Shown piece after piece: positions 1 to 5,940 of a stretch of 7,679 bases of DNA. The position numbers were made by a program, and so were the translations under genes. The stretch's first letter is position 1. Every line of letters starts with the position of its first letter. Where the stretch lies: the NCBI GenBank assembly GCA_003521845.1, contig DPHB01000004.1, positions 110,257 through 117,935 on the forward strand, written 5' to 3'. The notes under the pieces are model-generated. The model was given only the letters and a program-made list of their open reading frames with translations. It ran no database searches and had not been told where the DNA came from. This DNA is from Oceanospirillaceae bacterium (GTDB taxonomy: Bacteria; Pseudomonadota; Gammaproteobacteria; Pseudomonadales; Balneatricaceae).

Positions 1-2073
1 ATGCAACAGAACAACTTGCCATTGACCATGTTCTCTGAGGATTTCCGTTTTGGCGCGCTCATGATCACCACTGATTTTGGGGCTATGCCTATCGAAGAAG
101 ACCTGGGTGGCATGAGTACTGATTTGTTAGAAGCTGATGAATTAGACAGCTTTGATGATGACTTTAGTGGTGAATTGGACGCCTCTGCACAAGTCACAGA
201 AGTGCGTTTTCAAGACATGGATTCCACTCTGTATTTGGGTTTTATGGCGCCCGTCGCTGCACTCTACAATACACCTGAGATGTTGGGACAGTTTAACTTT
301 TATCCTATTGGTGGCGCTGCCATGGTGGATTTGGCCATGGATACCATGATAACAGCCGGCTTTTTATCGCTGGGTACCGTGTTGGTCATTATTATCTTGT
401 TATGGCGTTTGTTTCACTCCGTGAGTGCGGTGTTATGGCCGCTGGTGGCCATTGGCCTAAGTGCCATGTATGTGGTAGGTGGTGTGTCTTGGATGGGTAT
501 TGCCACCAGTCAGCTAATCAGCTTAACGGTGATGCTCATAGTGGCCGTCGGCGTGGCCGACTGTGTACACGTCATGAGTAGCTATCAGTATTTCTTGCGC
601 AAAGGTTTGGGGCACCAAGAAGCCCTTACGGAAGCCTATGGCCAAACAGGTCTGCCAATTTTATTGACCACCATTACCACCATGGCAGGCATGTCGGCCC
701 TAGCGGCAACGGGCATGACCCAGTTTGTGATTTTTGGTTTAACCTCGGCGGCCGGCGTGTTAATGGCGTTTATCTACACCGTGGTGCTGTTACCGGTATT
801 GTTAGACCTTTGGCATCCGCGTATAAAAGTGAAAAAGGGAGAATCGCAAGCAGAGGCAGCCAAACGCCATTGGTTACAGCCCATTCTGGATAAGACCCCG
901 TATTTTGTACAACGCCATCGTCATCTAGTGAACTTTGCCTTTATCGGTACCTTTGTGGTGTGTCTGTATGGTGCCACGCAGGTAAAAATAGACTCTAACT
1001 TTGCCGAGTTATATCGTGAAGGCACGACCTTGCGTACTGCCTATCAGGTGGTGGATGCCAATATGTCAGGTACCGGTGTCGTGGAAGTCATGGTGGATAT
1101 GGGCGCTTCGGACGCCTTGTATGATCCGGCGGTATTGCAAACCATGGCGGACTTGCAGGTGCATGTAGAAAAAACCTATAGCCGTTTTGTAGTAACCAGC
1201 AACTCCTTGGCCGATGTGGTAATGGAAACCCATGCAGTGATGCAAGATGGTAGCGATGCTTATCGCACCATTCCTGATTCTTCTATCACCGTTTCTCAGT
1301 TGTTGTATCTATTTAACAGTGCCAACCCCGAAGAACGCCGGGCCCTCGTTAATGACGACTACTCGGCTAGTCATATTAATTTCACTTTGCTGAATGCAGG
1401 CTCCAGCGATTATACGGAGCTGTATGAAAAGCTAAAGGTAGATATAGCCGATGCCTTTGCACCTTTGCAGGATCAATATCCAGATATGGACGTGCACCCC
1501 ACGGGTACTTTGGCCTTGATGATGCGCTTGATGGATGATTTAAGTCGCAGCCAGTTCCAAAGTTTGGCCTTGGCTATTGGTATTATTTCTGTGTTGATGG
1601 TGTTGACCCTGGGTTCCGTGCAAGCGGGCTTGTTGGCCATTATTCCCAACTTGATACCCGCCACTCTCACCTTTGGTTTGATGGGTTTGTTAGGTATTCC
1701 TTTAGATGGTGATACCTTGATGATTGCGCCTTTGATTATTGGTATTGCCGTGGATGATACTATTCACTTTATTACCCATTACCGTATGGCCTTGGTCAAA
1801 TACAATGATATGAAAACGGCCTTGGTCAAGACTATCAAAGAAGTAGGGCAAGCCGTCACCTTTACTACCCTGATTTTGGGTTGTGGCTTCTTTATGTTGG
1901 CCTTTAGTGATTATCTGGGTTTGGCTAAAGTGGGAATGTTTGGTTCCTTGGCCATATTTGTCGCACTCTTGTGTGATTTACTATTTTTCCCTGCCTTGAT
2001 CATGTGGTTTAAGCCACGTTTTGGTCAGCAGGGTGTACAAGACAATTTGGATTTTAAGGGAGATGCCAAATGA
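1..2073 (+). CDS. RND/MMPL-type inner-membrane transporter, 5'-partial
   Basis: This is a membrane transporter of the RND superfamily (MMPL/HpnN-like branch), whose members use the proton gradient to move hydrophobic molecules or lipids out of the inner membrane. The visible 690 residues begin inside the first periplasmic domain (about 1-112). Five hydrophobic helices follow (about 116-270), then the helix that opens the second half (about 309-326), a second periplasmic domain (about 330-518) and five more helices (about 522-670). The two halves repeat each other: GVADCVH (184-190) matches GIAVDDTIH (581-589), whose acidic residues are the likely proton-relay sites. The expected first transmembrane helix is missing, so the ATG at position 1 is probably an internal Met codon and the true start lies upstream. 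Residues 31-60 are strikingly acidic. The stop codon overlaps the start of the next gene in an ATGA, which suggests translational coupling to the LolA-like partner. The family is clear; the substrate is unknown. Confidence 0.9.
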   Translation: MQQNNLPLTMFSEDFRFGALMITTDFGAMPIEEDLGGMSTDLLEADELDSFDDDFSGELDASAQVTEVRFQDMDSTLYLGFMAPVAALYNTPEMLGQFNFYPIGGAAMVDLAMDTMITAGFLSLGTVLVIIILLWRLFHSVSAVLWPLVAIGLSAMYVVGGVSWMGIATSQLISLTVMLIVAVGVADCVHVMSSYQYFLRKGLGHQEALTEAYGQTGLPILLTTITTMAGMSALAATGMTQFVIFGLTSAAGVLMAFIYTVVLLPVLLDLWHPRIKVKKGESQAEAAKRHWLQPILDKTPYFVQRHRHLVNFAFIGTFVVCLYGATQVKIDSNFAELYREGTTLRTAYQVVDANMSGTGVVEVMVDMGASDALYDPAVLQTMADLQVHVEKTYSRFVVTSNSLADVVMETHAVMQDGSDAYRTIPDSSITVSQLLYLFNSANPEERRALVNDDYSASHINFTLLNAGSSDYTELYEKLKVDIADAFAPLQDQYPDMDVHPTGTLALMMRLMDDLSRSQFQSLALAIGIISVLMVLTLGSVQAGLLAIIPNLIPATLTFGLMGLLGIPLDGDTLMIAPLIIGIAVDDTIHFITHYRMALVKYNDMKTALVKTIKEVGQAVTFTTLILGCGFFMLAFSDYLGLAKVGMFGSLAIFVALLCDLLFFPALIMWFKPRFGQQGVQDNLDFKGDAK
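2056..2062 (+). promoter_or_regulatory. Ribosome binding site of the LolA-like gene
   Basis: AAGGGAG lies inside the last codons of the transporter gene, 7 nt before the ATG at 2070. It supports that start and independent or coupled re-initiation at the ATGA overlap. Confidence 0.65.
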
Positions 2074-2960
2074 AAACATCTATTCTAACGACCATGTTGG
2101 CAGCATTATTATTCGTTTCTGTGGCCCCCGTGCAAGGGGCTGATATGAGCGCTCTAGAAATTGTGCAAAAAATGGATAACGAGCGCCGTGCCTCTACGGA
2201 ATCTGCGTTTAATAGGATGAAACTCACGACCTGCAAATACGGCGTTAAAAATGGCAAACTCAAATGTGTTGAGAAGCCGCGGGTTAAGCTAATGGAATCT
2301 GCGCAGATTAACCTGGGTGTAGGTAACAAGGACACCAAATCCATTGCCATCATCCTGCAGCCAGCTAGTGAAAAGGGCATTGGTATGTTGTCGTGGACCT
2401 ATGATGCCAGCGATAAAGACAATGAAACCTGGTTGTACCTGTCAGCATTGGGCAAAGTAAAACGCATAGCGGCTGGCTCTGATGACGAAGATAGCGAGCC
2501 AACGAGCATGTTTGGTTCTGAAATAACCACGGAAGATATGGAAACCGGTAAGCTAGACGACTACACCTATACCTTGCTCAAAGAGGGCGACTATAAGGGA
2601 CGTCCGGTTTATGTTGTGGAGTCCGTAGCGACACCAGAGCGCATGAAAAAGACCCGTTATAGCAAAGCTCAAACTTGGATAGATGCAGAGCGTTTTGTCG
2701 CCTTAAAAGTGCAGATGTATGACAAACAAGGCAATCTAGTGAAACGCATGCAGGTGGGTAAGATGGAACTTATTAATGATATCTGGGTGACACGTAGCCT
2801 GACTATGTTCAACTTGATTGCCCAGCGTTTGACCAACATGAAGTTGGAAGCGATCACCTTTGGTGTCGAAATCGATGAAGGGTTCTTAACTCAACGTGCC
2901 CTTACTGATGCCGCTTTTCGTCAGTCCCATCTAGGCAAGTTGCGTGAGCAAGCCAAATAA
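2070..2960 (+). CDS. Periplasmic LolA-like (outer membrane lipoprotein-sorting) protein
   Basis: This 296-aa exported protein resembles the 'outer membrane lipoprotein-sorting protein' family (LolA-like fold, PF17131 type). Members are commonly encoded beside MMPL/RND transporters and are thought to carry or receive a hydrophobic ligand in the periplasm. A Sec signal peptide covers about residues 1-23: a Lys near the start, a hydrophobic core, and a VQG or QGA cleavage site. There is no lipobox Cys, so the mature protein should be soluble. The mature part has alternating hydrophobic segments that fit a half-barrel (for example WLYLSALGKVKRI, 121-133) and the segment MFGSEITTEDM (147-157), which matches the family's GSDF-type motif. 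Its only two cysteines, C55 and C66, could form a disulfide. The start overlaps the transporter stop by 4 nt and the barrel gene follows after 31 nt, so the three are probably one operon. This is not LolA itself; its cargo is unknown. Confidence 0.85.
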   Translation: MKTSILTTMLAALLFVSVAPVQGADMSALEIVQKMDNERRASTESAFNRMKLTTCKYGVKNGKLKCVEKPRVKLMESAQINLGVGNKDTKSIAIILQPASEKGIGMLSWTYDASDKDNETWLYLSALGKVKRIAAGSDDEDSEPTSMFGSEITTEDMETGKLDDYTYTLLKEGDYKGRPVYVVESVATPERMKKTRYSKAQTWIDAERFVALKVQMYDKQGNLVKRMQVGKMELINDIWVTRSLTMFNLIAQRLTNMKLEAITFGVEIDEGFLTQRALTDAAFRQSHLGKLREQAK

Positions 2961-2980
2961 CTTAGCTTCTGCATGAGCTT

Positions 2981-2984
2981 GGAG
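2981..2984 (+). promoter_or_regulatory. Ribosome binding site of the outer-membrane barrel gene
   Basis: GGAG lies 7 nt before the ATG at 2992 in the 31-nt gap between the two genes. It fixes the start that gives a complete signal peptide. Confidence 0.6.
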
Positions 2985-2991
2985 ACACACA

Positions 2992-4251
2992 ATGCGATCG
3001 CCAATTAGTTGTACATTATTGTTCATTGGTTTGGCTCTGGCAGCAGCACCTGTGGTGCAAGCCGAAGAGTTTTTGGTGGAAGATGATTTTGATAGCGAAG
3101 ACATGTTTAACGATGCTGCTTTCACCGATGAAGATACGGATGCTTTACTAGCTCAAGCACCTTTTGAACTCTGGTGGCAGCATGGTTTGGTTTATGACCC
3201 AAGTAGTTTTACTCGTCCAGCTAATCAGGATAGCGAACTACATCTAGAAGCTGAAACCACCTTGGGTCTTTCGGGTTATGCTGATGTTGATATTAAAGCC
3301 AGTCAAAACTGGGTGAGTGGTGAATTTGATGCCCAAGTTGCCAGTGCCACGGTACAACTCAGTACCCAGCAAGGGGCTTTTAAACTCGGGCGTTATATCA
3401 ATAGTTGGGGTGAAGTCGAAGGTGCCGGCGTGCTGGATATTATCAACCCGGCACCGGGTTTGACGGACACTAGTCGCGCTTTTAAGCCAGAATGGCTGGT
3501 GGGCTACAATCACTATATGGGGCCTAAAGAGCTGCAAGTGTTGGCCAATGTGGACCCTCAGGTTACGGCCACACCGGGTATCACTAGGTTGCAATCCAGC
3601 ACTAAGGAATGGGGTATGCGCTATAAGGCAACGGGTAGTGGTTCGGATTGGGCCGTGTACATGGGGCAATTTGTGCAAAATGCTCCTGTGCTAGGTATCG
3701 TGAATAGCCTGCCTACACTGCAGGCCAATGCATATGAGCTTTTCGGATATAGTTACAATCGTGCCAAGGGTGATGACCTTATCAAATTTGATGTGGCTTG
3801 GAAGTCTGGCCTGGCACACTACGCAAGTGGTAGTTTCACTGCTGTTGATCGCCTAGATATGGCCTTGGGGGCAGAAATAAACGACGGTGATAGGCAGTGG
3901 ATGCTAAGCCTAGTCGGTAATTACTTGCCAGACCATCAAGCGACTTTTCAACAGGTAGCCATCAACCCCGTAACTATGATGCCTAGTATTCACGCTGTTG
4001 ATGCTTGGTCTGCCTCCTACAGTTTGGGCATAAGCGACAGTTTTGCTAACGATGAATTTAGTTGGAACCTAATGACATCCGGTGCTATCAATGGCAATTT
4101 TGGTGCCCTATTGGGTGAGCTTACGTGGGGTTATTCTGATGATGTTACTTGGCGTTTCTATGCGGCGGGCATGCAAGCAAAGGCGGGTACGGCCTACGCT
4201 GCTATGGACGGTTTTCAGCGCCTAGGCGTACAGTTTGAACAGCATTTTTAG
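2992..4251 (+). CDS. Predicted outer-membrane beta-barrel protein (DUF1302-like motif)
   Basis: This 419-aa protein is predicted to sit in the outer membrane as a beta-barrel. It has a Sec signal peptide with likely cleavage after VVQA (residue 24). A very acidic linker follows (about 25-50, rich in D, E and F), and then a long region of short alternating amphipathic stretches separated by Gly/Asn/Asp turns, as expected for barrel strands. The chain ends in FEQHF with a terminal Phe, the usual signal for the BAM insertion machinery. The segment KLGRYINSWGE (131-141), followed by DIINP (149-153), resembles the GRQ...WGE...INP signature of DUF1302-type barrels, which often neighbour MMPL transporters. 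The protein is shorter than typical DUF1302 members, so it may be a diverged branch or a different porin-like family. Position after the transporter and LolA-like genes suggests it is the outer-membrane end of the same pathway. The barrel call is firm; family and function are tentative. Confidence 0.75.
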   Translation: MRSPISCTLLFIGLALAAAPVVQAEEFLVEDDFDSEDMFNDAAFTDEDTDALLAQAPFELWWQHGLVYDPSSFTRPANQDSELHLEAETTLGLSGYADVDIKASQNWVSGEFDAQVASATVQLSTQQGAFKLGRYINSWGEVEGAGVLDIINPAPGLTDTSRAFKPEWLVGYNHYMGPKELQVLANVDPQVTATPGITRLQSSTKEWGMRYKATGSGSDWAVYMGQFVQNAPVLGIVNSLPTLQANAYELFGYSYNRAKGDDLIKFDVAWKSGLAHYASGSFTAVDRLDMALGAEINDGDRQWMLSLVGNYLPDHQATFQQVAINPVTMMPSIHAVDAWSASYSLGISDSFANDEFSWNLMTSGAINGNFGALLGELTWGYSDDVTWRFYAAGMQAKAGTAYAAMDGFQRLGVQFEQHF

Positions 4252-4265
4252 GACAGTTTGCGCAC

Positions 4266-4275
4266 AAGGAGGTGA
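4266..4275 (+). promoter_or_regulatory. Very strong Shine-Dalgarno site of the small membrane protein
   Basis: AAGGAGGTGA is a 10-nt perfect complement to the 3' end of 16S rRNA. Its AGGAGG core ends 5 nt before the ATG at 4278. A GTG at 4272 is in frame but lies inside this site, so it cannot be the start; ATG 4278 is chosen. Confidence 0.85.
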
Positions 4276-4277
4276 CT

Positions 4278-4517
4278 ATGCTCGATATACTGCTATGGAT
4301 AGTGATGGAAATTATGTTTGGTTTTCTGTCTTACCTCACTGGCGTTGTCCTCATTAGGCTGTTTAGCTTAGGTCGTATGCAGTTGCCTTGGCTGACTTAT
4401 GCAGCGTATAGGCAGGTGAAACAGGACCAAACTGTGCACCTGCAAAAGGCCCAGTTTATTGGTTTGATGTTCTGGATAATGGTGCTGGTTATTACCATTG
4501 CCGCGAATTGGCACTAA
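4278..4517 (+). CDS. Small two-helix membrane protein, unknown function
   Basis: I do not recognise this 79-aa protein. It has two strongly hydrophobic segments, about residues 4-29 and 59-76. They are joined by a polar loop (about 30-58) containing several Arg, Lys and Gln residues and the segment YAAYRQVKQD. Basic residues in the loop suggest by the positive-inside rule that the loop faces the cytoplasm and both ends face the periplasm. It has no signal-peptidase site and no catalytic motif. The start at ATG 4278 is set by the preceding perfect Shine-Dalgarno site. It follows the barrel gene by 26 nt and is probably the last gene of the envelope cassette. It could be an accessory subunit or stabiliser of the transporter, but nothing in the sequence proves this. 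That it is a real gene is well supported by the ribosome binding site and the clean helix pattern. Confidence 0.75.
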   Translation: MLDILLWIVMEIMFGFLSYLTGVVLIRLFSLGRMQLPWLTYAAYRQVKQDQTVHLQKAQFIGLMFWIMVLVITIAANWH

Positions 4518-4543
4518 TTCCCCTATTTACCCACCGCGATTCA

Positions 4544-4572
4544 TTGCAGCATGTCCACCCTAGAGCTACAAT
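4544..4572 (+). promoter_or_regulatory. Candidate sigma70 promoter for hom-thrC-recJ
   Basis: A TTGCAG box (4544-4549, 3 of 6 consensus bases) and a TACAAT box (4567-4572, 5 of 6) are separated by the optimal 17 nt. Transcription would start near 4579, giving a leader of about 60 nt before the TTG start of hom. It is the best promoter-like pair I found in the 121-nt gap, but the -35 box is weak. Confidence 0.4.
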
Positions 4573-4584
4573 AGATGCCTTTTC

Positions 4585-4610
4585 CAGCTCGTGTAAAGAT
4601 GGGCTGTTTT
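4585..4610 (+). terminator. Weak hairpin plus T-run in the hom leader
   Basis: CAGCTC (4585-4590) can pair with GGGCTG (4601-4606), including one G-T wobble, around a 10-nt loop. TTTT (4607-4610) follows. The layout is that of a weak intrinsic terminator. It could limit read-through from the envelope genes or act as an attenuator, since it lies downstream of the candidate hom promoter. The stem is short and the T-run is only four bases, so this may be chance. Confidence 0.25.
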
Positions 4611-4627
4611 CACCAATAATTGGCAAA

Positions 4628-4633
4628 TGAGGT
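4628..4633 (+). promoter_or_regulatory. Ribosome binding site that decides the hom start
   Basis: TGAGGT contains GAGG (4629-4632), which ends 6 nt before a TTG codon at 4639. The in-frame ATG at 4627 overlaps this site and has no Shine-Dalgarno sequence of its own, so TTG 4639 is preferred. Confidence 0.65.
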
Positions 4634-4638
4634 TCATT

Positions 4639-5922
4639 TTGAAACCGGTTAAAGTAGGAATATGTGGCATGGGTACCGTCGGTGGCGGTACGTTTAACGT
4701 ATTACAACGTAATGGCGGCGAAATTACCCGTCGTACGGGGCGTGAGGTGATGGTTGAGCAGGTAGCTCAGCGTCGTCCAAATACGGCCTGTGATATGGGC
4801 AGCACACAAACTACAGACGACATTTTTGCCGTAGCAACCAACCCAGAAATAGACGTGGTTGTGGAGCTAATTGGTGGTTATGAACCAGCCAAGGAACTCG
4901 TGTTAACGGCCATTCGCAATGGTAAGCACGTAGTGACTGCCAACAAAGCCTTGATTGCCGTACACGGCAACGAAATCTTTGCTGCCGCGCGCAAGCATAA
5001 TGTCACGGTTGCTTATGAAGCCGCGGTTGCTGGTGGTATTCCTATCATCAAAGCGGTGCGCGAAGGTTTAGCGGCTAATCAGGTCAACTGGTTGGCAGGT
5101 ATCATCAACGGTACAGGTAACTTCATCCTTACAGAAATGCGCGACAAGGGTCGTGACTTTGCCGATGTATTGGCCGAAGCTCAGGAGCTGGGCTATGCTG
5201 AAGCGGATCCTACCTTTGACGTAGAAGGCATCGATGCCGCGCACAAGCTGACTATCCTATCTTCATTGGCATTTGGTATCCCATTGCAGTTTGATGCTTG
5301 CTTTACCGAAGGTATCAGTAAGGTTTCCCAGGAAGATGTGGCCAACGCCGAAGCCTTGGGTTACCGCATCAAGCATTTGGGCATAAGCCGCCGCACAGAA
5401 CAAGGTATAGAACTGCGTGTACACCCAACTTTAATTCCAGAGAAGCGCCTAATTGCCAACGTACATGGCGTTATGAACGCCGTGTTGGTGGACGCCGATG
5501 CGGTAGGCCCAACCATGTACTATGGTGCTGGTGCCGGTGCTGAGCCCACGGCTTCTGCTGTGGTAGCCGACATTGTTGATATTGTGCGTGACTTACGTGT
5601 ACCTGCCTTGGCCTTTGCTGAAGACGCGCTATCTGATATTCCTGTGTTGGCAATGGAAGACGTCGAAACCGCTTACTATCTACGTATGATGGCGAACGAA
5701 AAGCCCGGTGTGTTGGCACAAGTGACTAAGATTCTTGGCGATCGTGGCATAAGCATTGAGGCTATTCAGCAACAAGAACACCATGCCGATCAAGTGCCAG
5801 TTATCATCTTGACGCAAACCGTACGTGAAGGCCAAATGAACGATGCTATGGAGGCTATCGAAGCCCTTGCAGACATCAACGGCCAAGTCACTCGCATACG
5901 CGTTGAGAACCTAGACGGATAA
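4639..5922 (+). CDS. hom: Homoserine dehydrogenase
   Basis: This cytoplasmic enzyme (EC 1.1.1.3) reduces aspartate semialdehyde to homoserine with NAD(P)H, at the branch to threonine and methionine. From the TTG start it has 427 residues, the usual size of the monofunctional enzyme; there is no fused aspartokinase as in E. coli ThrA. The N-terminal Rossmann fold shows GICGMGTVGGG (7-17), followed by ANKAL (101-105). The catalytic and dimerisation domain has GIINGTGNFIL (154-164) and GYAEADPTFD (185-194). In the segment DAAHK, D199 and K203 fit the catalytic Asp/Lys pair known from yeast. A C-terminal ACT domain (about 346-420, starting near YYLRMMANEKPGVLA) suggests allosteric feedback, classically by threonine. 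The TTG start gives MKPVKVGICG, matching the N-terminus of Pseudomonas-type Hom. The alternative ATG at 4627 would add four residues and lacks a ribosome binding site. thrC follows after 18 nt. Confidence 0.96.
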   Translation: MKPVKVGICGMGTVGGGTFNVLQRNGGEITRRTGREVMVEQVAQRRPNTACDMGSTQTTDDIFAVATNPEIDVVVELIGGYEPAKELVLTAIRNGKHVVTANKALIAVHGNEIFAAARKHNVTVAYEAAVAGGIPIIKAVREGLAANQVNWLAGIINGTGNFILTEMRDKGRDFADVLAEAQELGYAEADPTFDVEGIDAAHKLTILSSLAFGIPLQFDACFTEGISKVSQEDVANAEALGYRIKHLGISRRTEQGIELRVHPTLIPEKRLIANVHGVMNAVLVDADAVGPTMYYGAGAGAEPTASAVVADIVDIVRDLRVPALAFAEDALSDIPVLAMEDVETAYYLRMMANEKPGVLAQVTKILGDRGISIEAIQQQEHHADQVPVIILTQTVREGQMNDAMEAIEALADINGQVTRIRVENLDG

Positions 5923-5928
5923 GGGCAC

Positions 5929-5933
5929 AAGGA
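5929..5933 (+). promoter_or_regulatory. Ribosome binding site of thrC
   Basis: AAGGA lies in the 18-nt gap after hom, 7 nt before the ATG at 5941, and supports that start. Confidence 0.65.
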
Positions 5934-5940
5934 ACAGAAT

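Noticed and set aside
550..570. Only one Asp (GVADCVH) in the first-half helix motif, against two in the second half
   Set aside because: A single Asp in an AD-x-VH form is, from memory, common in the first half of this transporter branch, so it is not evidence of a defect.
2054..2380. 108-codon open frame on the - strand across the transporter/LolA-like junction
   Set aside because: It overlaps two well-supported coupled genes and has low-complexity, shadow-like content.
3244..3678. 144-codon open frame on the - strand inside the barrel gene
   Set aside because: It lies antisense to a gene with a clear signal peptide and barrel pattern, and its own translation shows no recognisable domain or membrane pattern.
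4272..4277. GTG at 4272 as the start of the small membrane protein
   Set aside because: It lies inside the Shine-Dalgarno site itself; ATG 4278 has correct spacing.
4551..4619. Two tiny frames (ATG 4551, 7 codons; ATG 4575, 14 codons) as threonine leader peptides
   Set aside because: Neither has a Shine-Dalgarno site or a run of Thr/Ile codons. The first overlaps the candidate -10 box and the second begins before the expected transcript start.
4613..4623. Palindrome CCAATAATTGG just before the hom ribosome binding site, as an operator
   Set aside because: It is only 11 bp with a single central base, has no second copy in the window, and could easily be chance.
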